The notes under the pieces are model-generated. The model saw nothing but the letters and a program-made list of their open reading frames with translations. It had not been told where the DNA came from and made no database searches. Below are positions 26,873-35,674 of a stretch of DNA of 64,000 bases, in pieces. The number at the start of each line of letters is the position of its first letter. The stretch's first letter is position 1. Location of the stretch: positions 28,657 to 92,656 of the forward strand of contig NZ_JAALAA010000020.1 of the NCBI RefSeq assembly GCF_011045035.1, written 5' to 3'. The translations under genes were made by a program, and so were the position numbers. The DNA comes from Nocardioides turkmenicus. Its GTDB lineage: Bacteria; Actinomycetota; Actinomycetes; Propionibacteriales; Nocardioidaceae.

Positions 26873-27469
26873 CTACTGAGGCCGGCGCTTCTGTGGATGG
26901 ATCGTCTCGTGACGGGCGAGCATGGCGACGTACTCCTCGATCTTGCGCGCCCGCGCGGCCTCGGTCTTCAGGGAGGTGATGCGGTGGTAGAGGGCGAAGC
27001 GGTTCTGGGAGGTGAGGACGTCGTACATCGCCTGGGCCTCCGGCACCGCGGCGATCGCGGCGAGGAGGTCGGGCGGGGTCTCAGCGGTGGCGGAACCCGC
27101 GTACGCAGCCTCCCACCGCCCGTCCGCCTTGGCCGCTTCCACGGCAGCGCGGCCGGCCGCGGTCATCCGGCCCTCGGCCTCCAGACGGCTGATGTGCTCG
27201 ACGTTCCGCTGTGACCAGCGGCTCTTCGGCCCGCGCGGGGTGAACCGCTGGAACGACGACTGCTCGTCGCGCCGCCGGGCCTGGCCGTCGATCCAGCCGA
27301 AGCAGAGCGCCTCGTCGAGCGCGGTCTGCCAGGTCAACGTGGTCAGCGTGCCGCCCTTCTTGGTCAGCACCAGCCAGACCGCGGACGTGTCGGCATGGTG
27401 CTCCTCCAGCCAGGCCCGCCACGCGGGCGGATCGGGAAGCAGGAGCTCGACTCCGGGCAGGGTGGCCAT
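26873..27469 (-). CDS. YdeI/OmpD-associated family protein
   Basis: A 198-residue cytosolic protein of the YdeI/OmdA family (DUF1905-related group). Motifs: AWRAWLEEHHADTSAVWLVLTKKG, LDEALCFGWIDGQARR, FTPRGPKSRWSQRNVEHISRLEAEGRM. The function is unclear; relatives are linked to stress or antimicrobial-peptide tolerance. ATG with a TACTCT box seven bases upstream (leaderless). Same strand as the MBL and NUDIX genes but with its own apparent promoter. Confidence 0.83.
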   Translation of the reverse strand: MATLPGVELLLPDPPAWRAWLEEHHADTSAVWLVLTKKGGTLTTLTWQTALDEALCFGWIDGQARRRDEQSSFQRFTPRGPKSRWSQRNVEHISRLEAEGRMTAAGRAAVEAAKADGRWEAAYAGSATAETPPDLLAAIAAVPEAQAMYDVLTSQNRFALYHRITSLKTEAARARKIEEYVAMLARHETIHPQKRRPQ

Positions 27470-27476
27470 GAGCCGA

Positions 27477-27482
27477 AGAGTA
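27477..27482 (-). promoter_or_regulatory. -10 box for leaderless ydeI-like transcript
   Basis: TACTCT on the minus strand, seven bases before the ATG. It lies between this gene and the end of the MBL-fold gene (stop five bases away). Confidence 0.45.
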
Positions 27483-27486
27483 GGCC

Positions 27487-28281
27487 TCAGCGCTCAGCGA
27501 GGTAAGCCAATTGCGCTCTCACCGAGAGCTCGGCGGCACCCCACAGGACCTGGTCCACATCGGCGTACACGATCTCCACGATCGCCCGCGGGTCCGCCTC
27601 GGCCGGGGTAGCCCCGAGATCTACGAGAGCCTCCTCGACCTGACCGAGGCGCTCACGGCGGTGGGCGATGTAGTAGTCGAGCGCGCCGAGAGCGTTGCCG
27701 ATGACCGGGCCATGACCAGGCCAGACGCTGCCGACGCCGTGCTCAGACGCCAACGCGTGCAACCGGTCCAACGAATCGAGGTAGGCGCCGAGCTCGCCGT
27801 CGGGATGGGCGACGACCGTGGTCCCGCGCCCGAGGACGGTGTCGCCGGTCAGCACGGCGCCATCGCCCGGCAGCCAGAACGACAGCGAGTCCGAGGTGTG
27901 GCCGGGCGTCCCGACGACGCGGATCTCGAGACCGTCGACCTCGATGACATCGCCGTCGCCGAGCCCCTCGGTGCCGAGCCGGTATTCCGGGTCAAGAGCG
28001 CGTACGCCGGCCCCGACCCGCTCCGCGAAGGCCCGTGCCGCCTCGGAGTGGTCGTAGTGGTGGTGGGTCAGCAGCACCGTCGCCACCTCGCCGGCCGCCT
28101 CCGCGACCGCATCGAGATGTCCCTCGTCGAGGGGCCCGGGGTCGATCACGACCGACCGGCGCGCGCCGGGCTCGCGCAGCACCCAGGTGTTGGTGCCGTC
28201 GAGCGACATGATGCCGGGGTTGGGCGCGAGGATGCACTGTCCGCGCTCGCCGAAGACCCCGCCCGACCAGGACTCGCTCAT
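27487..28281 (-). CDS. MBL-fold metallo-hydrolase (LACTB2-like)
   Basis: A 264-residue metallo-beta-lactamase-fold hydrolase with the zinc motif LTHHHYDHSEAARA, then GTPGHTSDSLSFWLPG, LTGDTVLGRGTTVV and the C-terminal GHGPVI and HRRERLGQVE seen in the LACTB2/ glyoxalase-II-like branch. The substrate is unknown; LACTB2 relatives cleave RNA or thioesters. Its start overlaps the NUDIX stop by ATGA, so both are one operon. Confidence 0.87.
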   Translation of the reverse strand: MSESWSGGVFGERGQCILAPNPGIMSLDGTNTWVLREPGARRSVVIDPGPLDEGHLDAVAEAAGEVATVLLTHHHYDHSEAARAFAERVGAGVRALDPEYRLGTEGLGDGDVIEVDGLEIRVVGTPGHTSDSLSFWLPGDGAVLTGDTVLGRGTTVVAHPDGELGAYLDSLDRLHALASEHGVGSVWPGHGPVIGNALGALDYYIAHRRERLGQVEEALVDLGATPAEADPRAIVEIVYADVDQVLWGAAELSVRAQLAYLAER

Positions 28282-29153
28282 GAGCGTCCCCTTCCGGCGA
28301 TGAGGGACTCGTGCAGGGGCAACATCGACAGGGCGTGGCCGCCGTCGACCTCGGTGACAGCCGGGGTGAACATGGTCAGCTCACGCTCCGCGGCGGCGGC
28401 GAGCACGTCGTCCTCCGAGCCGATCGAGGCGACCTCCAGGCAGTTGAGGTAGGTCGGCGGCATCATCGCGAGCTCGCCGGCCTCGACCTGCTCGACCGCC
28501 TCGGCGGCGCCGAGCCAGTGCACCGAGGAGGACTCGCTGGACACGTCGCGCGTGACCTGCCCCTCGGGCAGCCGTGCGACGAAGAACCAGGTCGCGAAGC
28601 GCTTCGGCTCGAAGACCGGCGTCGTCCAGGCGGCCCACGGCGCCAGCAGATCCGTACGCAGCACCAGCCCACGCCGGGTCAGCAGCTCGGTCAACGACAC
28701 CGAGCGCGACTCCAGAGCGACCCGGTCCGCCTCCCACTCCGCGCCGGAGACGTCGTCGACGACGGCGTCTGCCGAGGTCCCGGCGAGCAGCACCCCGCAC
28801 TCCTCGAACGTCTCCCGCACCGCCGCGGCGACCAGTGCCCGGGCCCGGGACTCGTCGACCCCGAGCCGGCGCGCCCACTCACCGGCGGACGGCCCGGCCC
28901 AGCAGGAGTCGGGCAGCTCGGCGTCGCGTACGTCCACACCACCGCCGGGGAAGACGGCCATCCCGGCGGCGAAGCCCATCGTCATCTGCCGACGGAGCAG
29001 ATACACCTCGGGGCCGGCGCCAGAGCCCGGCCGCAGCAGGAGGACCGTCGCTGCGTCACGCGGCTCGACCGGGGTGCGTACGCCCTCGGCGTACTCCCCG
29101 GCCAACGCCACGATGTCGTCACCAAGCCGGACAGGAGGGATCGGGATGCGCAC
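28278..29153 (-). CDS. NUDIX-family hydrolase
   Basis: A 291-residue NUDIX protein with AAGMAVFPGGGVDVRD and, after an insertion of about 25 residues, the core RETFEECGVLLAG; the spacing between glycines and the REUxEE core is longer than the standard Nudix box, as in NUDT19-like members. NUDT19 relatives act on CoA esters. GTG giving VRIPIPPVRLGD was chosen because TACAGT ends seven bases before it; another GTG lies eight codons upstream. It leads the two-gene operon with the MBL hydrolase. Confidence 0.8.
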   Translation of the reverse strand: MRIPIPPVRLGDDIVALAGEYAEGVRTPVEPRDAATVLLLRPGSGAGPEVYLLRRQMTMGFAAGMAVFPGGGVDVRDAELPDSCWAGPSAGEWARRLGVDESRARALVAAAVRETFEECGVLLAGTSADAVVDDVSGAEWEADRVALESRSVSLTELLTRRGLVLRTDLLAPWAAWTTPVFEPKRFATWFFVARLPEGQVTRDVSSESSSVHWLGAAEAVEQVEAGELAMMPPTYLNCLEVASIGSEDDVLAAAAERELTMFTPAVTEVDGGHALSMLPLHESLIAGRGRS

Positions 29154-29160
29154 GCTCGTC

Positions 29161-29166
29161 ACTGTA
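29161..29166 (-). promoter_or_regulatory. -10 box for leaderless NUDIX-MBL operon
   Basis: TACAGT on the minus strand ends seven bases before the GTG start. Confidence 0.45.
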
Positions 29167-29203
29167 GCGACGCGCACCCCCGCGCCCTACCCTCATCCGA
29201 GAC

Positions 29204-29662
29204 TCAGATCTCGACGACGATCTCCACCTCGACAGGCGCGTCGAGCGGCAGAACCGGAACACCAACAGCCGAACGAGCATGCCGGCCGGCGTCGCCGAAG
29301 ACCTTCCCGAGCAGCTCGGAGGCACCGTTGGCGACACCCGGCTGGCCGGTGAAGTCAGGCGTGGAGGCGACGAAGCACAGCACCTTCACGACCCGCTTGA
29401 CCTGCGAGAGGTCACCGATCTCGGCCTTGACCGCCGCCAGGGCGTTGAGCGCACACTGCTGCGCCGCGGCGTACCCGTCCTCGGCCGACACGTCCCCGCC
29501 GACCTTGCCGACGGAGAGGAGCGCGCCGTCCTTCATCGGGAGCTGGCCCGACGTGAAGACGTGGTTGCCCGAGCGTACGGCCGGGATGTAGGCCGCCACC
29601 GGCGGCACCACGTCCGGAACGCTCAGTCCGAGCTCGGCCAGGACCTCTTCGGGGGCGCTCAC
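29204..29662 (-). CDS. RidA-family enamine/imine deaminase
   Basis: A 152-residue RidA/YjgF-like protein that hydrolyses reactive enamine/imine by-products of amino-acid metabolism in characterised relatives. Family regions: VRSGNHVFTSGQLPMKDG, AAQQCALNALAAVKAEIGDLSQVKRVVKVLCFVAS, and the C-terminal HARSAVGVPVLPLDAPVEVEIVVE; a typical conserved arginine is present (ARSAVGV). GTG start overlaps the stop of the DUF4177 gene by GTGA. A second RidA gene lies at 50.3 kb and differs in sequence. Confidence 0.87.
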   Translation of the reverse strand: MSAPEEVLAELGLSVPDVVPPVAAYIPAVRSGNHVFTSGQLPMKDGALLSVGKVGGDVSAEDGYAAAQQCALNALAAVKAEIGDLSQVKRVVKVLCFVASTPDFTGQPGVANGASELLGKVFGDAGRHARSAVGVPVLPLDAPVEVEIVVEI

Positions 29663-29814
29663 TCCGTGACCGCCCGCTTGAAGAATCCGACGTAGTTGCC
29701 CGTGCCGTTGTCGAGGATGGAGACGAGCTCCCACCCGTCGGCACCGAAGTTGTTGAGGATCTGCGCCGCCGCGTGGTTGAGGACGGGCGCCACCTGGTAT
29801 TCCCACTTGGTCAT
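29659..29814 (-). CDS. Small DUF4177-like protein
   Basis: A 51-residue protein, MTKWEYQVAPVLNH at the start and the DUF4177-like core NNFGADGWELVSILDNG, ending FFKRAVTE. DUF4177 proteins are small one-domain proteins of unknown function that share the pattern WEY...LN..G..GWELV. It overlaps the downstream RidA start by four bases. A TAGGGT box six bases before the ATG suggests it heads a leaderless two-gene operon. Confidence 0.78.
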   Translation of the reverse strand: MTKWEYQVAPVLNHAAAQILNNFGADGWELVSILDNGTGNYVGFFKRAVTE

Positions 29815-29820
29815 ATCCGC

Positions 29821-29826
29821 ACCCTA
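29821..29826 (-). promoter_or_regulatory. -10 box for leaderless DUF4177-RidA operon
   Basis: TAGGGT on the minus strand, six bases before the ATG. Confidence 0.45.
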
Positions 29827-29893
29827 CTTCGCGAGGTTCCGGCGGTTCCTCCCGATGACATGGTTTGATCTTCCAACCGAGCCCCGGACCCAC

Positions 29894-29899
29894 TACCGT
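29894..29899 (+). promoter_or_regulatory. -10 box for leaderless maleylpyruvate-isomerase-like gene
   Basis: TACCGT ends seven bases before the GTG start; it fixes that start. Confidence 0.5.
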
Positions 29900-29906
29900 C
29901 GGGGCC

Positions 29907-30722
29907 GTGACTTCCACTGAGCAGCTGAAGACGTACGTCGACACCTGGTGGTCCTCGGTCCAGGATCTCGTCGCGCTCCTGGAGGAGCTCCCCGAGAACG
30001 AGTGGGATCTGCCCACCGACCTCCCCGGCTGGGACGTGCGCGCCGTCGCCTCTCACGTCGCTCATCTGGAGGGCCTCACCGCCGGCGCCCCGCGGGAGGA
30101 GGCCGAGGTCCCCGAGTCGGATCACATCAGGTCACCGATGGGCCAGTTCACCGAGATCGGCGTGCTCACCCGCCGTGAAGCCGCTCCGGCGAGCATCATC
30201 GACGAGATCCGCCGCTACTCCGCCGTACGCCACGAGGCGCTGCTCGCCTCGCCGCCCGAGGACCCCGCGGCGCCGGCGCCGGGCGTCTTCGGCGCGATCG
30301 GGTGGACCACCGGCAAGCTGCTCCGCAACCGCCCGCTCGACGTCTGGCTCCACGAGCAGGACATCCGGCGCGCGACCGGCCGCCCCGGCAACCTGGACAC
30401 CCCTGGCGCCCTCCACACCGCCGACTACCTCCTCGAAGGCGTCGGTTTCGTGCTCGCCAAGAAGGCCGGCGCCGACCCCGGCTCCACGGTCGTCGTCGAG
30501 GCCGAGGGGCACGCTCCGTACGCCTTCACGGTCACCCGCGAGGGCAAGGGAATCCCTGTCACCGACCCGGTGACCGACCCCACCGTCACCCTCTCCACCG
30601 ACCGTGAGACGTACGTCCTCCTGGCCGGTGGCCGGGCCTCCGCCGATCCCACCAAGGTGAGGATCAGCGGCGACACCGCGCTCGGCACCAAGATCGTCGA
30701 GAACCTCAACATCACCCCTTGA
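29907..30722 (+). CDS. Maleylpyruvate isomerase-family mycothiol-dependent enzyme
   Basis: A 271-residue protein with the DinB-like four-helix fold of mycothiol-dependent enzymes. The conserved string DLPGWDVRAVASHVAHLEG carries a metal-binding histidine, and DVWLHEQDIRRATGRPG carries another. A C-terminal SCP2-like domain (about 180-271, YAFTVTREGKG, VTLSTDRETYVLLAGGRA) is present as in many relatives. It may transfer or isomerise substrates using mycothiol; the actual substrate is unknown. The start follows a -10 box directly, so it is probably leaderless. Confidence 0.85.
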   Translation: MTSTEQLKTYVDTWWSSVQDLVALLEELPENEWDLPTDLPGWDVRAVASHVAHLEGLTAGAPREEAEVPESDHIRSPMGQFTEIGVLTRREAAPASIIDEIRRYSAVRHEALLASPPEDPAAPAPGVFGAIGWTTGKLLRNRPLDVWLHEQDIRRATGRPGNLDTPGALHTADYLLEGVGFVLAKKAGADPGSTVVVEAEGHAPYAFTVTREGKGIPVTDPVTDPTVTLSTDRETYVLLAGGRASADPTKVRISGDTALGTKIVENLNITP

Positions 30723-30723
30723 T

Positions 30724-33375
30724 CTAGCGCCCCGGACGGGACAGCGGGTCGTACGGGTCGGTCCCACGCGCCCGCTCCTTGGCGTTGGAGTGACCGTCGC
30801 CGTCGATGTCGACATCGCAGGCGTCACCGGCGCCGTCTCCGTCCATGTCCGCCTGGCCGGGGTTCGGGTGCCGGACGCAGTTGTCGCTGTCGTCGCTCAC
30901 GCCGTCGTCGTCACGGTCCACACCTGGGGCGGTGTGCACGACGGTGCGGTCGGCCGACGCGATCACCGTGCCATCGTCCTCCCACTCGACCGTGATCTCA
31001 TGGGTGCCTTCCGGGACCGCCACGTCGAGGGCGTAGGTATCGAGCTTCTCGCCGCCGGCGGTGTCGACGTCCTCGCTGGCGACCAGCGCGCCATCGACGT
31101 AGACGCGGACGTGCTCGGTGGCCGGGATCGGACACCCGTTGGCACCGTTGCCCGGCTCGTCCGGGCAGAGGTCGTAGACGTCGGGGACACCGTCGCCATC
31201 GCCGTCCGGACAACCGGTGGGCGCCGGTCCGGGGTTCTCCGGACAGCGGTCGTCGGCGTCCACGACTCCGTCTCCGTCGGTGTCGCCACCGGTGCCGACG
31301 ACGGTCGCGGTGAGGGTGTACGTCGTCTCCGGCACCCCGACGACCAGGTAGGGGTCGATCCGGATGTCGAGGTCACCCTCGACGCCTTCGAGCACCACCC
31401 GCTCGGGCTGCCCCGCCGAAGCCGCCCGGCCGGTGGCCGCGCCGGTGACGTACATGTCGAGGTCGCTGGCGTCGTCCCAGCTCAGCGCCAGCTCCACAGT
31501 GCTGACCTCGGGGACCGAGAGTGTGAAGTGGTGGCCGGCCTCGGGCACCAGGCCGAGCGAGGAGTCGGCGACGGTGAACGTGTTGCCCTCGGAGCGCTCG
31601 AGCACGATCGGGTCCATCAGACTGCCGGCCGCGGACCCGGTGGCCCGGCCGCTGGAGGCGGACGTCGTGCCGGTCGCGCCGCTGTCCGGTGCCGCGACAT
31701 CGATCGAGCCGGCGTCCGGAGCCCGGTCGTCCGTCACGATGGTCCACACCTTGTTGGGCGTGGTGTAGCCGGAGAGCGCGAAGACGTCGTACGGTGCAGT
31801 GACCTTGGCGTCTCGCTCCAGGTAGCTGCGCGGGATGCGGAACCTCACCGTGTCCGCCGATGCGTCCCATGCCGACCACTCGGCCGGCACCGCGCGCTCC
31901 ATGGAGTGGTCGTAGGTCGCCACACCGCTCTGGGTGACCTTGGAATCGAACTGACGACCACCGATCGAGACGCTGTACTGGGGCAGGCCGACGACGTCGT
32001 CGGGCCACAGGTCGGCCACCTTGATGGTGGCGACCAGGTCCAGCGCGGTCGCCTCGACCTCGAGTCGCTCGATGTCGCCGTAGGTCGAGCTGGAGTCACC
32101 GGCCGGGTCGTCGTGGGATGCGTAGGGTTGGGTCGGCCCCGCGTCGATCGGGCGCCGCTCGACGGTGCCGCTGACGTGGACGTGACCGTCCGAGGTCTCC
32201 GCGCCGTGCTCGGGACTGTCGACGGTGAGCACCGGAGAGTGGGTATCGACCGGGACCGGCGTCCAGTCGGTCTCCTCGGCGGCCGGCGTGGTGCCGACGT
32301 CAGGCTGCGGGCAGTCCCATGCGGAACCGGTGGAGGACGCGTACCGGTGGTTGTCGGGGTGTTGCACCTGGAACGGGTCGCCGTCGCCGATCCGGTCGTT
32401 GGCGTGGAGGTGGTCGGCGTCGCTGACCGCGCCATCGCCGTCGACGTCGAGGTAACGGCTCATCCGGGTGGCGAAGGCCTCCACGTTGAGGGTCGAGACG
32501 CACTTGCTCTGACCCGGCGGGTCGTAGCTGTAGGCCATGATGTCGGTGGTCGGCACCGGTCCCCACTCGCCTTCGGCTCCGTCGCCGACATGGCCGAGCG
32601 TCAGGCAGTGGCCGGTCTCGTGGAGCACCAGGTCGAAGAGGCTGAACGCATCCGTCTTGCCCGGCACCGGGTCGACGGCACCGTTGACCGAGAAGCAGAC
32701 GTTGCCACCCGCGCCGCCACAGTCCTCGACGTAGTAGCCGCCGCCGTCGCCGTGGTGACCGTCGTACCCGGGCATGCCCTCCCAGGTCTCCAGGCTGAAC
32801 GGGTTCTCGATGTTGTGGCAGGGCACCGCGTTCTCGTCGAGGATGCCCAGCGCGGTGGTGAGGTACGTCGGGTCCACACCGATGCCGAGACCGCCGGCCG
32901 GGTTGCTCGCGAGGATCACGATCTCTGGGTCGTAGAGCGGGTAGGTGCTCGGCGCCTTCCCGTCGACGAGCTCGATGATGTGCGGCGAGATGGTGAACTC
33001 GACACCGTCGCGCAGCCAGTCCAGGCCCATCTCGTCAGAGAGGTAGTGGATGCCGCCGGCCCAGGCATCGGCCGCCTGCTTCATGATCCGCAGGTCGCGT
33101 TCGGCGGTCGGGCTGGCCGGTACGACCACGGCGACGTCGACCTTGGGGCTGTCGAGCGCGTTCAGCCCCGTCTTGCCGTGGTAGCAGATGTTGTCGGGAT
33201 TGTCGCGGCTGTGGTCCCGGACGCATCCGGGCGGCAGATTCCCGTCACCGAAGTAGGGCCCGACGTAGTCGTCGGCCGGGCTGGCCGGGGCTGCGGGGGC
33301 TGTGAGTACGATGCCCGCCACCAGGAGCAGCGCACCGACCAGTGCGAAGAGCGGGCGTTGGATTCGATGGGGCAC
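30724..33375 (-). CDS. Secreted metzincin-type zinc metalloprotease with thrombospondin type-3 repeats
   Basis: Exported protein of 883 residues. Signal peptide 1-31. The catalytic domain has HETGHCLTLGH (His252, Glu253, His256, His262), the HExxHxxGxxH zinc site of metzincins, and a Met-turn DIMAYS near residue 280. A calcium-type loop DVDGDGAVSDADH follows. The middle (about 400-680) has beta-rich regions. The C-terminus holds several thrombospondin type-3 / calcium loops (DTDGDGVVDADDRCPENPG, DGDGDGVPDVYDLCPDEPG, DRDDDGVSDDSDNCVRHPN, DIDGDGHSNAKERARG). GTG start with GGAAGGA upstream. The substrate is unknown. A dedicated-looking regulator lies just upstream. Confidence 0.82.
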   Translation of the reverse strand: MPHRIQRPLFALVGALLLVAGIVLTAPAAPASPADDYVGPYFGDGNLPPGCVRDHSRDNPDNICYHGKTGLNALDSPKVDVAVVVPASPTAERDLRIMKQAADAWAGGIHYLSDEMGLDWLRDGVEFTISPHIIELVDGKAPSTYPLYDPEIVILASNPAGGLGIGVDPTYLTTALGILDENAVPCHNIENPFSLETWEGMPGYDGHHGDGGGYYVEDCGGAGGNVCFSVNGAVDPVPGKTDAFSLFDLVLHETGHCLTLGHVGDGAEGEWGPVPTTDIMAYSYDPPGQSKCVSTLNVEAFATRMSRYLDVDGDGAVSDADHLHANDRIGDGDPFQVQHPDNHRYASSTGSAWDCPQPDVGTTPAAEETDWTPVPVDTHSPVLTVDSPEHGAETSDGHVHVSGTVERRPIDAGPTQPYASHDDPAGDSSSTYGDIERLEVEATALDLVATIKVADLWPDDVVGLPQYSVSIGGRQFDSKVTQSGVATYDHSMERAVPAEWSAWDASADTVRFRIPRSYLERDAKVTAPYDVFALSGYTTPNKVWTIVTDDRAPDAGSIDVAAPDSGATGTTSASSGRATGSAAGSLMDPIVLERSEGNTFTVADSSLGLVPEAGHHFTLSVPEVSTVELALSWDDASDLDMYVTGAATGRAASAGQPERVVLEGVEGDLDIRIDPYLVVGVPETTYTLTATVVGTGGDTDGDGVVDADDRCPENPGPAPTGCPDGDGDGVPDVYDLCPDEPGNGANGCPIPATEHVRVYVDGALVASEDVDTAGGEKLDTYALDVAVPEGTHEITVEWEDDGTVIASADRTVVHTAPGVDRDDDGVSDDSDNCVRHPNPGQADMDGDGAGDACDVDIDGDGHSNAKERARGTDPYDPLSRPGR

Positions 33376-33470
33376 GTCGTATCCTTCCGAAGCACGAGCG
33401 GGACCACTGGTCCGGCGCCGCTGTCGGTAGAGCGGTCAGCGAACGCTAAGGCGCAGCGATGACCGGTTGC

Positions 33471-33491
33471 GGCCATTGCCCGGAAATGGCC
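33471..33491. promoter_or_regulatory. Inverted repeat between regulator and metzincin genes
   Basis: GGCCATT and AATGGCC separated by seven bases (GCCCGGA). It lies 10 bases after the regulator stop and 96 bases before the metzincin start; it may be an operator for the regulator or a weak terminator. Confidence 0.4.
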
Positions 33492-33501
33492 ATGACTGGC
33501 G

Positions 33502-34482
33502 TCAGAGCCAGCCCTTCTCGGCGGCGCGGACGCCGGCCTGGAACCGCGAGTCCACGTGCAGCACGCTCATCAGCTCCTTGATTCGCCGCCGGACCGTCCG
33601 TTCGCTGATCGCCAGGTGATGGGCGATGGCGACGTCGGTCATCCCGGTGGCCAGCAACTGCGCCAGGCGTCGCAACCCCGCCTCTGTGTCCCCCAGCGAG
33701 CTCGGGTCGTCGACGTGCGGCTTGACCTCGGCGGCGTGCTCCCAGATCGATTCGAACAGGGCGAGCAGCGAGTCCAACAGCACCGAGCTGCGTACGATCA
33801 CGGCAGCGCCGGGCGTCACGCCGTCGGTGTGGACCAGAGGCAGCAGGCCCCACTCCCGGTCGACGATCACCAGCTTCAGGGGAACGCTCGCGATCCGGGA
33901 CTGTTCCCCGGCGGCAGCGCCGGCCAGGATCCGTCGCACCTGGGACGGGTCGTCCAACAGGGACCGATCGAAGACGGTCCGCAGCACCAGTCCGTCGGTC
34001 TTCATCCGCTCTGCCTGCTTGCTGGTGATCTCGCGCGCTTCTGCTTCCTCGATCTTCATGGCGTACGGGGGCCGGTCGAAGACCGCCAGCTCTTGCCGCG
34101 CCGTCCGCACCACCTGCCGGAAGAGATGTTGCGAGGCGTCCTCACCGGTCACCACCTCGACCAGCTCGGTCGGATCGGCCCGCTGGGCGACCCGCCAGAC
34201 TCGGGCGGCGACCTCGGCAGCCTGGACCCGGACTGACTGAAGAGCACGCATCTGCTCGGCGATGAGCACCTCCACCGCCTCCTCCGGAGGCGCGACGACG
34301 TACTCCTGCGCCGCGCCGGCGAGGCGTCGCACCAGGCCTTTCGCCTCCAGCGCCGCCACCGCCTGTCGCCGCTGTGCCGCCGGACCAGGCGCCAGCAGGT
34401 CCTCGAGCGCGAGCCGCCCGCGGCTCACCAGCAACTCGTAGACAGCCGCCTCGGTGGAGTTGAAGCCCAAGGTCTCGAGCAT
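33502..34482 (-). CDS. TrmB/LuxR-type transcriptional regulator
   Basis: A 326-residue regulator with an N-terminal winged helix of the TrmB type (LGFNSTEAAVYELLVSRGRLALEDL), a central ligand-binding-like region (about 100-250), and a C-terminal LuxR helix-turn-helix (LLATGMTDVAIAHHLAISERTVRRRIKELMSVL). Such dual-HTH regulators often sit next to secreted hydrolase genes in actinobacteria. The ATG giving MLETLGFN was chosen, with GAGGTG four bases upstream, over a GTG two codons earlier. It probably controls the metzincin gene 126 bases downstream; the signal is unknown. Confidence 0.82.
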   Translation of the reverse strand: MLETLGFNSTEAAVYELLVSRGRLALEDLLAPGPAAQRRQAVAALEAKGLVRRLAGAAQEYVVAPPEEAVEVLIAEQMRALQSVRVQAAEVAARVWRVAQRADPTELVEVVTGEDASQHLFRQVVRTARQELAVFDRPPYAMKIEEAEAREITSKQAERMKTDGLVLRTVFDRSLLDDPSQVRRILAGAAAGEQSRIASVPLKLVIVDREWGLLPLVHTDGVTPGAAVIVRSSVLLDSLLALFESIWEHAAEVKPHVDDPSSLGDTEAGLRRLAQLLATGMTDVAIAHHLAISERTVRRRIKELMSVLHVDSRFQAGVRAAEKGWL

Positions 34483-34502
34483 CGGCACCTCGCTGGGGCA
34501 GA

Positions 34503-34515
34503 AGAAGGGGTATCG
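34503..34515 (+). promoter_or_regulatory. Shared 13-base element upstream of arsA pair
   Basis: AGAAGGGGTATCG, identical to a stretch at 37343-37355 upstream of the penicillin-binding protein gene. It contains GGGTAT, resembling a SigB/SigF-type -10 box. Meaning unknown. Confidence 0.35.
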
Positions 34516-34644
34516 ATTCTAGATCGCGGCGCCGTCACCGGCCAGCGTCCTGATCCGGCCACGATGAGTGCACGGCCCCGAGATCGAAGCCGGTGGCGCT
34601 GCCGCCAATACCTGGGACAGGCCTCGCCGGAGGGTGGCCACAGA

Positions 34645-34650
34645 TAAGGT
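34645..34650 (+). promoter_or_regulatory. -10 box for leaderless arsA pair
   Basis: TAAGGT ends seven bases before the ATG of the first ATPase gene. Confidence 0.5.
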
Positions 34651-34657
34651 CGGGTCC

Positions 34658-35674
34658 ATGAGTTCCGACTGGCCCCATGTGCAGCTGCACGTGGTGACCG
34701 GCAAGGGCGGCACGGGCAAGTCGACGGTGGCTGCGGCGCTGGCGCTCGGGCTGGCTTCCCACGGCAAGAACGTCCTGCTCTGCGAGGTCGAGGGCCGGCA
34801 GGGCGTGGCGCGGATGTTCGACGTCGACCCGCTGCCCTACGCCGAGACCCGTATCGCGACCGGGCTCCGGATGCGGTCCCGGTCCGGCGCGGACGCCGAG
34901 CCGGGCAACGTCTACGCCCTCCACATCGCGCCGGAGGAAGCCCTCCTCGAATACCTCAAGATGTACTACAAGCTCGGCCCCGCAGGCCGCGCCCTTGACC
35001 GCTTCGGCGTCATCGAGTTCGCGACCACGATCGCCCCGGGCGTACGCGACGTCCTGCTCACCGGCAAGCTCTTCGAGGCCGTCCAGCGCAACAGCCGCAA
35101 CAAGGGCGCGCGCACCTACGACGCCGTCGTGCTCGACGCTCCCCCGACGGGCCGCATCACGACCTTCCTGAACGTGTCCGAGTCGGTCGCGGGCCTGGCC
35201 AAGGTCGGCCCGATCAAGAACCAGGCCGACACGATGATGACCCTGTTCCGCTCCCGGCGCACCGCGGTCCACCTGGTCACGCTCCTCGAGGAGATGCCGG
35301 TCCAGGAGACCGCCGACGGCATCAGCGAGCTGCGCGCCGCCGGACTCCCGGTCGGCGGCGTCATCGTCAACCAGGTCCGTCCCCGCGACCTCCCCGACGA
35401 GTCCCTGGCCGCCGCCCTCGCCGGCTCCCTCGACGGGGAGACCATCGCCGAGGACCTCAAGCGCGCCGGCGTCGAGCCCGACCCCAGCCTGATCTCCGCG
35501 CTGGCCGCGGAGGCGAAGGAGTACGCCGAGCGCCGGTCCCTCGAGGACGCCCAACGTCGCCTCGTCGCCGGTCTCGGTGTCCCTACCTACGAGCTCGACC
35601 GGGTCGCCGGCGGGATCGACATCGGCGGGCTCTACGAGCTCGCTGCAGAACTGAAGGAACAGGGGCTCGCATGA
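34658..35674 (+). CDS. ArsA/Get3-like ATPase, first of pair
   Basis: Soluble P-loop ATPase of 338 residues in the ArsA/Get3 family. The P-loop VTGKGGTGKSTVAAAL is at residues 13-20 and the switch region VVLDAPPTGRITTFLN follows. In eukaryotes Get3 targets tail-anchored proteins; in actinobacteria the paired proteins are of unknown function and probably form a heterodimer. It lacks the cysteines of the arsenite pump. The start is fixed by the TAAGGT box. The stop overlaps the second ATPase start (ATGA). wblA and a penicillin-binding protein follow in the same order I recall from Streptomyces. Confidence 0.87.
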   Translation: MSSDWPHVQLHVVTGKGGTGKSTVAAALALGLASHGKNVLLCEVEGRQGVARMFDVDPLPYAETRIATGLRMRSRSGADAEPGNVYALHIAPEEALLEYLKMYYKLGPAGRALDRFGVIEFATTIAPGVRDVLLTGKLFEAVQRNSRNKGARTYDAVVLDAPPTGRITTFLNVSESVAGLAKVGPIKNQADTMMTLFRSRRTAVHLVTLLEEMPVQETADGISELRAAGLPVGGVIVNQVRPRDLPDESLAAALAGSLDGETIAEDLKRAGVEPDPSLISALAAEAKEYAERRSLEDAQRRLVAGLGVPTYELDRVAGGIDIGGLYELAAELKEQGLA

